Shown here one piece after another: positions 10,993-19,676 of a DNA stretch of 64,000 nt (positions are counted from its first letter, which is position 1; each line of letters opens with the position of its first letter). The notes beneath the pieces were generated by a model. The model made no database searches. It saw nothing but the letters and a program-made list of their open reading frames with translations, and had not been told where the DNA came from. The DNA lies in contig NZ_LHOX01000009.1 of NCBI RefSeq assembly GCF_001297065.1, positions 32,096-96,095 on the forward strand, given 5' to 3'. Origin of the DNA: Enterococcus sp. RIT-PI-f. Its GTDB lineage: Bacteria; Bacillota; Bacilli; Lactobacillales; Enterococcaceae. Made by a program: the position numbers and the translations under genes.

Positions 10993-11325
10993 ATGCGATA
11001 TGCCTATATCTATTATGGACGCAAGATAAGAAGGGTGAGTATATTTACGCTGAAATTCATCGATTATCTATTGTTGTATCTTGTTGCCGCCAGACAGTTG
11101 TATCTATTTATTCAGCTCTTTTTCTTATGTCTTTTTTGTTTGCTCATAGGCGCAGGGATTGCATGCATAAGAAGAAAAAGGCAGTATGGGATGATCAAGG
11201 ACCGGCCAAAATCTGATGCATATCTACATCCCAATCATGATCAACGAGAAAATTTGATTTTATTCACGTGTATCTTGATTTTCCTTGCAGCACTATATTT
11301 GATTTCCTTACCATTACCAGTTTAA
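10993..11325 (+). CDS. Small membrane protein of unknown function
   Basis: I do not recognise this protein. From the ATG at 10993 it has about 110 residues with two hydrophobic stretches, one around residues 20-60 (LLLYLVAARQLYLFIQLFFL onward) and one at the C-terminus, separated by a basic segment (IRRKRQ) and a polar linker. The first half is tyrosine- and arginine-rich. The start was chosen because AAAGGAGTG lies 7-8 nt upstream; an ATG at 10963 would add ten residues but lacks a comparable site. It stands alone between the clpC terminator and the U32 genes. Confidence 0.6.
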   Translation: MRYAYIYYGRKIRRVSIFTLKFIDYLLLYLVAARQLYLFIQLFFLCLFCLLIGAGIACIRRKRQYGMIKDRPKSDAYLHPNHDQRENLILFTCILIFLAALYLISLPLPV

Positions 11326-11339
11326 ATAGGCATCCTCAA

Positions 11340-11380
11340 CAAACAGACATCGTAAGCAAAATCGATGGCTGTTTGTATTT
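11340..11380 (+). terminator. Possible terminator after the small membrane protein
   Basis: CAAACAG at 11340-11346 pairs with CTGTTTG at 11369-11375, with an inner ATCG/CGAT pairing, followed by a short T-rich stretch. Weak T tract, hence moderate confidence. Confidence 0.45.
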
Positions 11381-11583
11381 GATTGCATTCATGTATCATT
11401 CGTATCAAGAAGATCTTGTCAGATATGCGTGGATATTCACAAATATTTTCCATGTAAAAGCTTTCTATATCAGCAATAAAAACTGATCGACACCATTTTT
11501 CGTGAAAGAAAGAATAGCGGAGACTATTGGAAACTTGCTATCTATGTGATACTATGAATGAGTTAAAAAAAAGGAGGCGCACT

Positions 11584-12504
11584 ATGGTCGAGATTATTGC
11601 AACGGTCGAATCGATCGAACAAGCGACGGCGATCATGCCCTATATCGATACTTTATTTTTTGGAGAAGAAACATTCGGACTGCGTTTGCCGGCATCTTTT
11701 TCTCGTGAAGAACAATCTACATTGATCCAAATGGCCCACCAAGCAGGCAAGAAAGTAACAATTGCTGTCAATGGGATCATGCATCCCGAAAAAATGACTT
11801 TGATCCCCGAATATTTACGTTTTTTGCGGGCACAAGCAGCAGATCAAATTGCCATCGGTGATCCAGGCATTATTTACCGCATGCAGCAAAATCCTGAATG
11901 TGCGCTGCCATTTATATATGCAGCTGAAACCTTAGTTACCAGTGCACGCCAAATCAATTTTTGGGGCCAAAAAGGTGCAATTGGTGCAGTCTTAGCGCGG
12001 GAAGTTCCCTTCGATGAAATGAAAGACCTTGCGCCGCAAGTCGATATTCCAGTAGAAGTATTGGTCTATGGTGCAACTTGTATTCACCAATCGAAACGGC
12101 CGTTACTGCAAAATTATTATCACTATACGCAGCAAACAGAAGAAAAAAATCATAAACGCGGATTGTTTCTATCGGAACCTAAAAAAGAAGAAACCCATTA
12201 TTCAATTTATGAAGACAGTCATGGTACCCATATTTTTGCCAATAACGATCTTAATTTGATGGAACAACTGCTGGAATTGACAGAACATGGCTATCATACG
12301 TGGAAATTGGATGGACTATATACACGAGGAACTGATTTTGTCGACATTGCGGCCTTGTTTGCGCAAGCCAAAGCGGCAATTGAAACCGATCAATTCACAA
12401 CAGCTGATGCCATGCATCTGAGCACACAAATCCAAGCACTTCACCCGCAAAATCGGGGACTGGATACTGGATTTTATTCTTTTGATCGTGATGATATCAA
12501 GTAA
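11584..12504 (+). CDS. trhP1: U32 family protein, short paralogue (YrrN/TrhP1-like)
   Basis: A roughly 306-residue member of the peptidase U32 family, which in Bacillus subtilis (YrrN, with YrrO) is needed for prephenate-dependent 5-hydroxyuridine at tRNA position 34. Family features include the TIM-barrel start (EIIATVESIEQATAIMPYID), EVPFDEM and the LVYGATCIHQSKRPLL segment corresponding to the conserved E-x-F-x-H-G/GAMC region of U32 proteins. The upstream in-frame ATG at 11527 is not used here because AAGGAGG is placed correctly for ATG 11584. The second U32 gene starts 13 nt after the stop, so the two form an operon and probably one complex. Confidence 0.8.
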   Translation: MVEIIATVESIEQATAIMPYIDTLFFGEETFGLRLPASFSREEQSTLIQMAHQAGKKVTIAVNGIMHPEKMTLIPEYLRFLRAQAADQIAIGDPGIIYRMQQNPECALPFIYAAETLVTSARQINFWGQKGAIGAVLAREVPFDEMKDLAPQVDIPVEVLVYGATCIHQSKRPLLQNYYHYTQQTEEKNHKRGLFLSEPKKEETHYSIYEDSHGTHIFANNDLNLMEQLLELTEHGYHTWKLDGLYTRGTDFVDIAALFAQAKAAIETDQFTTADAMHLSTQIQALHPQNRGLDTGFYSFDRDDIK

Positions 12505-12517
12505 GGAGCAATCGGAA

Positions 12518-13759
12518 ATGACAGTCAAACAAGCATTGAAACGACCAGAAGTGTTGGCACCTGCTGGGACGTTAGAAAAATTAAAAACAGCGATCCATTA
12601 TGGCGCAGACGCTGTCTATATCGGCGGTAATGCCTATGGATTACGCAGTCGTGCCGGCAATTTTACATATGAAGAGATGGCGGAAGGCGTTGCTTTTGCC
12701 AAAGCCCATGATGCCAAGGTCTATGTGGCAGCGAATATGGTCACCCATGAGGGCAACCAAGAAGGCGCGGGAGAATTCTTCCGAGAGTTACGGGATGTCG
12801 GCATTTCAGCTGTGATTGTATCTGACCCAGCATTGATCAGTATTTGTGCTGCGGAAGCCCCAGGTTTGCCGATCCATTTATCGACACAAGCTAGCGCCAC
12901 CAATTACGAAACACTAGAGTTTTGGCGGGAAGAAGGCTTGGAACGTGTGGTTTTGGCACGGGAAGTTTCGATGTCAGAAGTGGCTGAGATCCGCAAACAT
13001 ACAAGTGTTGAGATTGAAGCCTTCATCCATGGCGCGATGTGTATTTCTTATTCTGGTCGTTGTACGTTATCGAACCATATGTCGATGCGAGATGCCAACC
13101 GCGGCGGGTGTTCGCAATCTTGCCGCTGGAAGTATGACTTGTTCGATATGCCTTTTGCAGGAGAACGGAACAGTTTGACCAAAAACGGCGCAATTGAAGA
13201 AGAATACTCCATGAGTGCAGTAGATATGTCGATGATCGAACATATTCCTGATTTGATCCAAAACGGTGTCGATAGCTTTAAAATCGAAGGGCGCATGAAA
13301 TCGATCCACTACGTGTCCACAGTAGCCAATGTCTATAAAGCAGCCGTTGACAGTTATATGGCCGATCCTGACAATTATGTCTGCAAACAAGAATGGATCG
13401 ATGAGTTATGGAAAGTGGCGCAACGAGAATTGGCCTCAGGTTTTTATTACGATACACCAAGTGAAAATGAACAACTATTCGGAGCCCGGCGCAAAATCCC
13501 GCAATACAAATTCATCGGGGAAGTCATGGCGTATGACCCAATCACCCAAACCGCCACGATTCGCCAAAGAAATCACTTTTCAGTCGGCGATGAGATCGAA
13601 TTTTATGGTCCCGGATTCCATCACTTTCACCAAACTGTGGAAGTCATGTATAATGAAGATGGTGAAGCCATCGATCGCGCACCAAATCCAATGATGCTTT
13701 TAACGATGCCGGTCAAAGAACCAGTAGCCGTTGGAGATATGATTCGGAAGAAAAAATAA
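12518..13759 (+). CDS. trhP2: U32 family protein, long paralogue (YrrO/TrhP2-like)
   Basis: A 413-residue U32 protein matching YrrO/TrhP2, which acts in tRNA wobble uridine hydroxylation. It carries the U32 signature: EVLAPAGTLEKLKTAI and GADAVYIGG at the N-terminus, then EAFIHGAMCISYSGRCTLSNHMSMRDANRGGCSQSCRWKY with the conserved cysteines thought to bind an iron-sulfur cluster. A C-terminal domain with AYDPITQTA and VGDEIEFYGP follows. The ATG at 12518 has AAGGAG 9 nt upstream. It shares an operon with the shorter paralogue and ends at a clear terminator. Confidence 0.87.
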   Translation: MTVKQALKRPEVLAPAGTLEKLKTAIHYGADAVYIGGNAYGLRSRAGNFTYEEMAEGVAFAKAHDAKVYVAANMVTHEGNQEGAGEFFRELRDVGISAVIVSDPALISICAAEAPGLPIHLSTQASATNYETLEFWREEGLERVVLAREVSMSEVAEIRKHTSVEIEAFIHGAMCISYSGRCTLSNHMSMRDANRGGCSQSCRWKYDLFDMPFAGERNSLTKNGAIEEEYSMSAVDMSMIEHIPDLIQNGVDSFKIEGRMKSIHYVSTVANVYKAAVDSYMADPDNYVCKQEWIDELWKVAQRELASGFYYDTPSENEQLFGARRKIPQYKFIGEVMAYDPITQTATIRQRNHFSVGDEIEFYGPGFHHFHQTVEVMYNEDGEAIDRAPNPMMLLTMPVKEPVAVGDMIRKKK

Positions 13760-13786
13760 GGTCGAGAGTTATTCTCGGCCTTTTTG
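13759..13786 (+). terminator. Terminator after the U32 operon
   Basis: GGTCGAGA and TCTCGGCC form an 8-bp stem with a 5-nt loop, followed by TTTTT. Confidence 0.88.
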
Positions 13787-13904
13787 CTGTCCATCCTCTT
13801 CCATTCTATCATGCTCCGTATGACAGAATGGAAGAGGAACAGCACTAAAGGAACCTAGTGGCACATAGTTACGCTAAGAAGATAGCAAAGGGAGGAAATA
13901 AAAT

Positions 13905-15248
13905 TTGGAAACTTATGATTACATAGTGATAGGCGGCGGCAGTGGCGGGATTGCTTCTGCTAATCGTGCGGGCATGCATGGTGCCAAAGTATTATTGATT
14001 GAAGGAAATGAATTAGGCGGTACCTGTGTCAATGTCGGTTGTGTGCCCAAAAAAGTGATGTGGCAAGCCAGTGAAATGCTGGAGATGATCAAGCGGGATG
14101 CACCTAGTTACGGAATTTATCCACATGTGGATAAATTTGATTTCGCAGAGCTTGTGGATAAACGCGAAAAATATATTGAGTTTTTGCATTCAGCCTATCA
14201 AAAAGGCTTAGATAGCAATCATATCGATGTGATTCGAGGTTATGCACAGTTTGTGGATAACCATACAGTGACTGTCGATGGCACAGCCTATAAAGGCAAA
14301 CATATCCTGATCGCTACAGGTGGCAAACCAAGTAAAATGCGTATACCTGGTGGCGAATATGCGATCGATTCTAATGGTTTCTTTGCCCTCAAACAAGCCC
14401 CTAAACGGATGATCGTCTTAGGCGCTGGCTATATCGCTGCAGAAATCAGTGGTGTCAGTCAGCAACTAGGCAGTCAGGTGGCTTGGGCTTATCGCAAAGA
14501 ACGGCCATTACGGACTTTTGATCAGATGTTAGCAGATAACTTAGTAGAGATGTACCAAGAAGCGGGTATCGAAACATATGCTGGTTATACTGCGACTGCT
14601 ATCACGAAAGAAGAGGAAATCTATACGGTCACCTTTGAAAATGGCGCTACGCTAAGTGGCGATTGTGTATTATTCGCAGGGGGCCGTATCCCGAATACAG
14701 ATCAGTTGAATATTGAAAACACGGATGTCACATTAGATGAAAAAGGATTTGTTGTGGTTGATAAATATCAAACGACTACCGTTGACCACATCTATGCAGT
14801 CGGCGATGTGATCGGCAAATTAGATTTGACACCAGTAGCCATCGCCGCTGGCCGCCGCTTGTCTGAACGGTTGTTTAACGGACAGTCCGAATCTTATTTG
14901 GACTATGATCTCGTACCGACGGTTGTCTTTACGCATCCGCCAATTGCTACGATTGGTCTAACCGAAGAAGCGGCCCGCGCACAATATGGAGAAGCAATCA
15001 AGGTTTACCGTTCTCGCTTTACGCCGATGTATTTTGCTTTGAATGACTATCGGCAAAAATGTGAAATGAAATTAGTATGTCTTGGCAAAGAAGAAAAAAT
15101 CATTGGCCTGCATGCTATTGGTGTAGGTGTGGATGAAATGCTGCAAGGCTTCGCAGTCGCAATCAAAATGGGGGCAACAAAAGCTGATTTTGATCAGACA
15201 GTGGCGATCCATCCAACGGGTTCAGAAGAATTTGTCACGATGCGTTAA
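13905..15248 (+). CDS. gor: Glutathione-disulfide reductase
   Basis: NADPH-dependent flavoenzyme that regenerates glutathione. The order of elements is typical: an FAD-binding GGGSGG motif near the N-terminus, the redox-active disulfide CVNVGC with flanking [15 protein letters not shown], the NADPH-binding [11 protein letters not shown] around residue 175, FAD motif GDVIGK, and a C-terminal dimer interface with the catalytic HPTGSEE. Translation starts at TTG 13905 with GGGAGG upstream. Its 447 residues match the family. It is a single-gene unit that converges on the EET genes and shares a bidirectional terminator with dmkB. Confidence 0.93.
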   Translation: METYDYIVIGGGSGGIASANRAGMHGAKVLLIEGNELGGTCVNVGCVPKKVMWQASEMLEMIKRDAPSYGIYPHVDKFDFAELVDKREKYIEFLHSAYQKGLDSNHIDVIRGYAQFVDNHTVTVDGTAYKGKHILIATGGKPSKMRIPGGEYAIDSNGFFALKQAPKRMIVLGAGYIAAEISGVSQQLGSQVAWAYRKERPLRTFDQMLADNLVEMYQEAGIETYAGYTATAITKEEEIYTVTFENGATLSGDCVLFAGGRIPNTDQLNIENTDVTLDEKGFVVVDKYQTTTVDHIYAVGDVIGKLDLTPVAIAAGRRLSERLFNGQSESYLDYDLVPTVVFTHPPIATIGLTEEAARAQYGEAIKVYRSRFTPMYFALNDYRQKCEMKLVCLGKEEKIIGLHAIGVGVDEMLQGFAVAIKMGATKADFDQTVAIHPTGSEEFVTMR

Positions 15249-15249
15249 A

Positions 15250-15287
15250 AAAAAGTTGTTGAGGGGCTTCCTCAACAACTTTTTTTG
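15250..15287. terminator. Bidirectional terminator between gor and dmkB
   Basis: A 12-bp perfect stem (AAGTTGTTGAGG with CCTCAACAACTT) is bordered by A-runs on the left and T-runs on the right, so it can stop transcription from both converging genes. Confidence 0.93.
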
Positions 15288-15288
15288 A

Positions 15289-16275
15289 TTAGTTTGTGCG
15301 GCTTAAAATTTGTTCAGTGATGCGATAAAGATAGTCTTTACTCTCGTCTGGTGTTTCTGGCAGTTTCTTGATGCCTTGCAAGGCTTTATCGGTGTATTTG
15401 GCGGCTAATTTTTTGGCCTCAACCAACCCTTGCCCCTCTTGCACCAGTTGATAGATCACTTGGGTATCTGCATCTGTCATGGCGTCTTTTTTGGCTAATA
15501 TCGGCAGCATTTGCGTCCGGTCAGTCTTTAATGCCAACAATAAGGGCAGTGAATAGACCCCCTGACGGACATCTTCCAAAACCGGTTTGCCAAGCTGAGC
15601 AGAAGCTTGGCTATAATCAAGAATATCGTCCATGATTTGGAAAGCCAATCCAATTGATTCGCCAATTTCTTTGGCTTGATTGGCAAACCGCAGCGAAGTG
15701 CCGCTTTCATATGCCCCGATAAAACAGCTCAAAGCAAACAATTCAGCTGTTTTGCCGCTGATATTTTCTAAGTAATCGGCGACCGTCACATTGACATCGT
15801 ATCGTTTACTCATTTGCCCCAATTCGCCAGCCAATATTTTTTCCATACTGCGGGAATTCATTTGCAGGCTTTTCATAGAGCTGGCATAATCCGCCATCAA
15901 TTTGAAACAGCAGACAAATAAGTAATCACCCGCATAAACCGCCACATCGTTGCCAAACTGTGACCGAATCGTTGGCAAGCGGCGACGTGTATCTGCGTGG
16001 TCAACGATATCATCATGGATCAATGATGCCGTATGCAGCATTTCGATCGATGCCGCCAATGCCACCGCTTTTTCAGGATCTTTCTCACTGCCAAAGGAAG
16101 AGAATAAGAGTTGATAGGCTGGGCGCAATAATTTACCGCCGGAATGAATCATAGCGAGAATGGCTTCTTCAACAGCCTTATTTTTTAATTTGAGCGATTT
16201 TTCCATTAATTGCAAGGAGGCAGACAAGTCAGCTTGCAGTGCTGGATATTCTTGCCACATTGAATGAAGTTTCAT
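15289..16275 (-). CDS. dmkB: Polyprenyl diphosphate synthase of the EET locus
   Basis: Trans-prenyltransferase that makes the polyprenyl diphosphate tail for the demethylmenaquinone pool dedicated to extracellular electron transfer. The two aspartate-rich motifs are present: HDDIVDHAD (first DDxxD) near residue 85 and DDILDYS (second) near residue 215. Length is 328 residues. The start at 16275 (MKLHSMW) has AAAGGAGCC upstream; a longer frame reaching 16311 overlaps eetB and lacks such a site. It lies 11 nt downstream of eetB, in the order seen in Listeria-type EET loci. A housekeeping heptaprenyl synthase subunit is an alternative reading, but the neighbours favour EET. Confidence 0.87.
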   Translation of the reverse strand: MKLHSMWQEYPALQADLSASLQLMEKSLKLKNKAVEEAILAMIHSGGKLLRPAYQLLFSSFGSEKDPEKAVALAASIEMLHTASLIHDDIVDHADTRRRLPTIRSQFGNDVAVYAGDYLFVCCFKLMADYASSMKSLQMNSRSMEKILAGELGQMSKRYDVNVTVADYLENISGKTAELFALSCFIGAYESGTSLRFANQAKEIGESIGLAFQIMDDILDYSQASAQLGKPVLEDVRQGVYSLPLLLALKTDRTQMLPILAKKDAMTDADTQVIYQLVQEGQGLVEAKKLAAKYTDKALQGIKKLPETPDESKDYLYRITEQILSRTN

Positions 16276-16286
16276 AATTGGCTCCT

Positions 16287-16850
16287 TTATTTTGAATCCG
16301 TCGTGCGCCATTTGACCTTTGTCTGACGCTCATAATCCAGTTGAAAACGACGAAGCGTTTCAACGCGTTGTAATAAGTAATTGGCGGCGATCCCGATTGC
16401 GATCCCGGACAAAATCCCAAAAAAAGACAAGACAGGTAAATAGAGCATCACACTCCATGATTGTGCAATCCAAGAAGCGGTCACCAGTTGGCCCACATTA
16501 TGCAAAAAACCGCCTGCCGCACTAATCCCGATAATGCTGACTCTTTTAGGCCCTAATTGTTTCACTAGGAGCATGCCGAAATAACTGAGTAGCGAGCCGC
16601 TCATGCTGTACAAGAAGGTGGAAACAGTCCCGCCGAGCAATGTGGTGAGGATCAATCGCAGCCAGATCAGCAAAAAGCTGTCTTTTTTTGGCATCGTGAA
16701 CAAGGCGATGATCGTGATCAGATTCGCTAATCCCAGCTTGGCACCAGGTGCAAAAGCGAAAGGATAAGGGATCATATTTTCCACTAAGCCAATCACGACA
16801 CCTTGTGCCACCAAGAGGGAAATGAAAATTATTCGTTGTAATCGACTCAT
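16287..16850 (-). CDS. eetB: Gx-transporter family membrane protein (EetB-like)
   Basis: An integral membrane protein of the Gx transporter / heptaprenyl-diphosphate-synthase-component-I family, called EetB in flavin-based EET loci and needed there for electron transfer; its exact role is unsettled. About 187 residues with five or six hydrophobic segments, the conserved APGAKLGLANLITIIALF stretch near residue 40 and GGFLHNVGQL near residue 120. ATG 16850 is preferred; a TTG at 16856 is also in frame. No strong RBS is visible, but the start is only 10 nt after the eetA stop, suggesting translational coupling. Confidence 0.82.
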   Translation of the reverse strand: MSRLQRIIFISLLVAQGVVIGLVENMIPYPFAFAPGAKLGLANLITIIALFTMPKKDSFLLIWLRLILTTLLGGTVSTFLYSMSGSLLSYFGMLLVKQLGPKRVSIIGISAAGGFLHNVGQLVTASWIAQSWSVMLYLPVLSFFGILSGIAIGIAANYLLQRVETLRRFQLDYERQTKVKWRTTDSK

Positions 16851-16860
16851 AAGCAAACGA

Positions 16861-17271
16861 TCAATAAATCAGATCGTCGGTTTCACTCCCATCTGAAGCT
16901 TGGATTTCTATCACCATTTTGTGGGGCAGACACACGATCGTTTCGCCGTTTTTGCTGGCCCAGCCGCGACGTACGCAGATCTGATCACCGCAATTGGCTT
17001 CTTTGATCCGGATACGATCGCCATCTATTTCAAGTAAATTATAATCACCATCTTCATCTTCGTAAAGATAGGTATAGCTTTTTTGTCCTTCTACGAGATC
17101 AAAACGTTTGATCTCAGTGCCATCCACCCGCAAAACAGCTTCTTTGGTTGCTGTTTGTGTTTGCCCGAAAATGAGGATTGGCAAAAAAGAGCTGAGAATC
17201 AAGAGGAGGATGATCACGCCGTCCCACGGTTTTAAATGGGCGTTTTTGATAAATGTTTTCAATTTTGTCAT
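16861..17271 (-). CDS. eetA: NusG-domain-II extracytoplasmic protein (EetA-like)
   Basis: A membrane-anchored protein with one N-terminal transmembrane segment (IILLLILSSFLPILIFG, residues about 18-36) followed by an extracellular NusG domain II, as in EetA of EET loci. The domain shows VDGTEIKRFDL, the cysteine motif NCGDQICVRRGW and ETIVCLPHKMVIEI. Two adjacent ATGs (17274 and 17271) are possible; the second leaves 7 nt after AGGAG. The longer frame up to 17409 runs through the ndh2 terminator and is unlikely to be translated. It is first of a three-gene operon with eetB and dmkB. Confidence 0.8.
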   Translation of the reverse strand: MTKLKTFIKNAHLKPWDGVIILLLILSSFLPILIFGQTQTATKEAVLRVDGTEIKRFDLVEGQKSYTYLYEDEDGDYNLLEIDGDRIRIKEANCGDQICVRRGWASKNGETIVCLPHKMVIEIQASDGSETDDLIY

Positions 17272-17309
17272 CATAAGACTCCTGTTCTGACATGGGATCT
17301 GTTTCATTC

Positions 17310-17322
17310 TAGCACAATCACC
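17310..17322 (-). promoter_or_regulatory. Possible extended -10 promoter for eetA-eetB-dmkB
   Basis: On the minus strand TGTGCTAGAAT forms an extended -10 element (TGnTAGAAT) about 40 nt before eetA and downstream of the ndh2 terminator. No convincing -35 is seen. Confidence 0.4.
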
Positions 17323-17386
17323 CATTCTTCTACTAGGTCTATCCGCCAATTTATAGGCAAGTGCATAGGAACGATCCATAATTTGG

Positions 17387-17434
17387 AAAAAGACTAAGAC
17401 ACTGATCAAAAATCAGGCTGTCTCAGTCTTTTCT
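17387..17434 (-). terminator. Terminator after ndh2
   Basis: On the minus strand AAAAGACTGAGACA pairs with TGTCTTAGTCTTTT, with an inner TGAT/ATCA pairing, followed by T residues. It separates ndh2 from the eetA operon. Confidence 0.8.
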
Positions 17435-17461
17435 CGTGCTATTGAATTGATCCTCAAAGGA

Positions 17462-19405
17462 TTATTTTTTGCCGTATAAAGATCGTGGTGTACCGTACCA
17501 CCATTTACCTACAGTACGTTGCAACCATGGAATCACCCAACGGTCTAAACCAACTGCGCGGCCAGAACCATTCATCAAGGCGAAGGCAACTGGAATGAAC
17601 CAGATGTTGACCCAATAGAACATGCCGGACATACAGAAAGTGATCACCAAGATAATCGTTGTTGCGTTGACTAACCATGTGAACAAACCAGCCATCAAAG
17701 CCAAAGCCAAAGCAATTTCAGCGAAGACCATGAATTTTTGGAAGAACATTGCGACATCGTTGTTCGGCATGATGAATTGCATCACTTTTGTGAACCAATC
17801 AGGTGATTTTTCGATCACGATCATTGGTTGTTCGCCGTAAGCATAGCTTAAACCGAAATGCGCTGCTTGTGTTGCCGCTTCACCAGCTGCTTCACCAGCG
17901 CCACTTGCTGCACTTGCTGCATCTGCCGCTTCGCTCGCGCCACTTGCCGCGTCTGCAACAGTTTGATATTCCCAAGTCCATGGGAAGACACTGTTTCCTT
18001 GGAACCAAGAACCTTCACCAAACCAAGTGCTTGGTTTGAATACTTCACCATTGTCGCCTAAGATTTTGGTAAAGGCTTCAATGAACCAAACCAAACCGTA
18101 GAAAATACGTAAAGGCACACTCCACAAGACATTACCATAACGAGAAGTATGGCCGCGGGCCACTGTCCGGTCGTCTTTGATGTGGAAAATTTCATGCATC
18201 AAGTATTGGAACATATAGTAACCTGAACGAATATCAAAGAAATATTTTAAGTTGACGATATGCTTCATAATGATGGCTAAGAAACCACTTAAATGAATTT
18301 TGTTAAATAAGTTCGCTACGCCCCATTTCGCGCCGATCGATACCATAAATCCTTGATAGTTCCCTTTGAATTTATGTTTCTCGCCGCCTTTGATGGCTGC
18401 TACGATATTGCTTGCCGCAGTATGACCAGTTTGTTCAGCTGCTTGCACGATTTGTGGTGTTGGCGTATTCGGGAATTCTTCGAAGTAAACCAAGTCACCG
18501 ATAATATACATATTTTTGTCTTCATAGCCTTTGGCTTCCATATATTCATTGGCAACCAAACGGAACCCACGGGCTGTTTCCAAACCAAAGTCAGCTGCAT
18601 CGCTCGTTCCTTTCACACCAGCTGTCCAAATCAAGGTATGCGTTGGTACAGTTGACCCATCTTTCAATTTGATATGGTCAGGTGCGACTTCAACGATTGG
18701 TGCGTTCAAGACCAAATCAACATGATTTTTCTTCAAGTAACGTTCTGCTTTAGCTGCATCGTTACGATCCAACATGTTCAAGATCGTTGGCATTGCTTCA
18801 ACGACTTTCAGGCTGATCTCGCTTGCATCTAACTTGTAATCTTCTGCTAGACGGTCTTTCCATTCAATCAGTTCACCGATCATTTCGATCCCAGTAAATC
18901 CAGAACCGCAGACAACGAATGTCAACATTGCTTTACGCAAAGCTGCATCCGGTTCGATCGCTGCTTTTGCGACAGTTTTTTCGATATGTTCGCGAATGCG
19001 GACAGCATCGTCGAATGACCACAACGTGAAGCCATGTTCTTTAACACCAGGCGTACCGAAGTCGTTTGGCTCGCCACCCATACCAAGAACAAGGTAATCA
19101 AAGGAATAGCTGCCTAATTTTGTTTGAACAGTTTTATTTTCTTTATCGATACCTGTTACAGTATCGGTAACCAAGCGGACATTTTTCTTACGGGCGAACA
19201 AACGTTGCAGATCGTATTGGATCGCAGTTGGTTCAACGCGTCCTCCAGCGACTTCATGCAGTTCAGTCATCATCGTGTGATAAGAGTGACGGTCGATCAA
19301 TGTTATCTCAACATCATTGTCTTTTTTTAGCTTTTTTGCCATGTACTTTGTTGCAGAAACCCCTGCATAACCCGCACCGACAACGACAATGTTTTTCTTT
19401 GCCAT
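17462..19405 (-). CDS. ndh2: Type II NADH dehydrogenase with C-terminal membrane domain (Ndh2)
   Basis: Oxidises NADH and reduces the EET demethylmenaquinone. The first 400 residues are a classical NDH-2: FAD motif VVGAGYAGVSA at residue 6, a second dinucleotide motif VVCGSGFTGIEM near residue 160, and a C-terminal FAD loop AAEQTGHTAASNI. Unlike housekeeping NDH-2 it continues to 647 residues with several membrane segments, including FAEIALALALMAGLFTWLV, as in the EET-specific enzyme of Listeria. Between them lies an Ala/Gly/Ser-rich linker (about residues 480-517). The start at 19405 has AAGGAGAG upstream; the longer frame to 19453 lacks a site. It has its own promoter and terminator. Confidence 0.9.
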   Translation of the reverse strand: MAKKNIVVVGAGYAGVSATKYMAKKLKKDNDVEITLIDRHSYHTMMTELHEVAGGRVEPTAIQYDLQRLFARKKNVRLVTDTVTGIDKENKTVQTKLGSYSFDYLVLGMGGEPNDFGTPGVKEHGFTLWSFDDAVRIREHIEKTVAKAAIEPDAALRKAMLTFVVCGSGFTGIEMIGELIEWKDRLAEDYKLDASEISLKVVEAMPTILNMLDRNDAAKAERYLKKNHVDLVLNAPIVEVAPDHIKLKDGSTVPTHTLIWTAGVKGTSDAADFGLETARGFRLVANEYMEAKGYEDKNMYIIGDLVYFEEFPNTPTPQIVQAAEQTGHTAASNIVAAIKGGEKHKFKGNYQGFMVSIGAKWGVANLFNKIHLSGFLAIIMKHIVNLKYFFDIRSGYYMFQYLMHEIFHIKDDRTVARGHTSRYGNVLWSVPLRIFYGLVWFIEAFTKILGDNGEVFKPSTWFGEGSWFQGNSVFPWTWEYQTVADAASGASEAADAASAASGAGEAAGEAATQAAHFGLSYAYGEQPMIVIEKSPDWFTKVMQFIMPNNDVAMFFQKFMVFAEIALALALMAGLFTWLVNATTIILVITFCMSGMFYWVNIWFIPVAFALMNGSGRAVGLDRWVIPWLQRTVGKWWYGTPRSLYGKK

Positions 19406-19461
19406 TGCAAATCTCTCCTTAGTAAAAAATAATCTATGATAATAATTACACAATCGCTCCT

Positions 19462-19490
19462 ATTATATAGAGAAAAGTTCCATTTGTCTA
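19462..19490 (-). promoter_or_regulatory. ndh2 promoter
   Basis: On the minus strand TAGACA (19490-19485) and TATAAT (19467-19462) are separated by exactly 17 bp. The start codon is about 57 nt further on. It is divergent from the pplA promoter. Confidence 0.8.
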
Positions 19491-19590
19491 ACTATTCTGT
19501 TGAAAAAAATAGGGATTTCATGAAATTCGTGAAAATTTCCGGAAATCAAAAAAGAAAGTAAATTTATGTGAAAAAGCGTTAAGTAAGCGG

Positions 19591-19618
19591 TTGACATATT
19601 GATAATTTACTTTACAAT
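19591..19618 (+). promoter_or_regulatory. pplA promoter
   Basis: TTGACA at 19591-19596 and TACAAT at 19613-19618 with a 16-bp spacer, 59 nt before the pplA start. Confidence 0.75.
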
Positions 19619-19676
19619 GTTATATATATCACAAACTTTTTTGTGGGAAAAATAATATAGTAAAAGGTGGATAATC

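Noticed and set aside
11268..11486. 72-codon frame overlapping the small membrane protein gene
   Set aside because: Mostly lies over a hairpin region and has no start signal.
17275..17409. N-terminal extension of the EetA frame up to 17409
   Set aside because: It passes through the ndh2 terminator and the likely promoter; a good RBS precedes the internal start.
19571..19590. Possible cre site before pplA (GTGAAAAAGCGTTAAG)
   Set aside because: The CG dinucleotide is out of register with the cre consensus by two bases.
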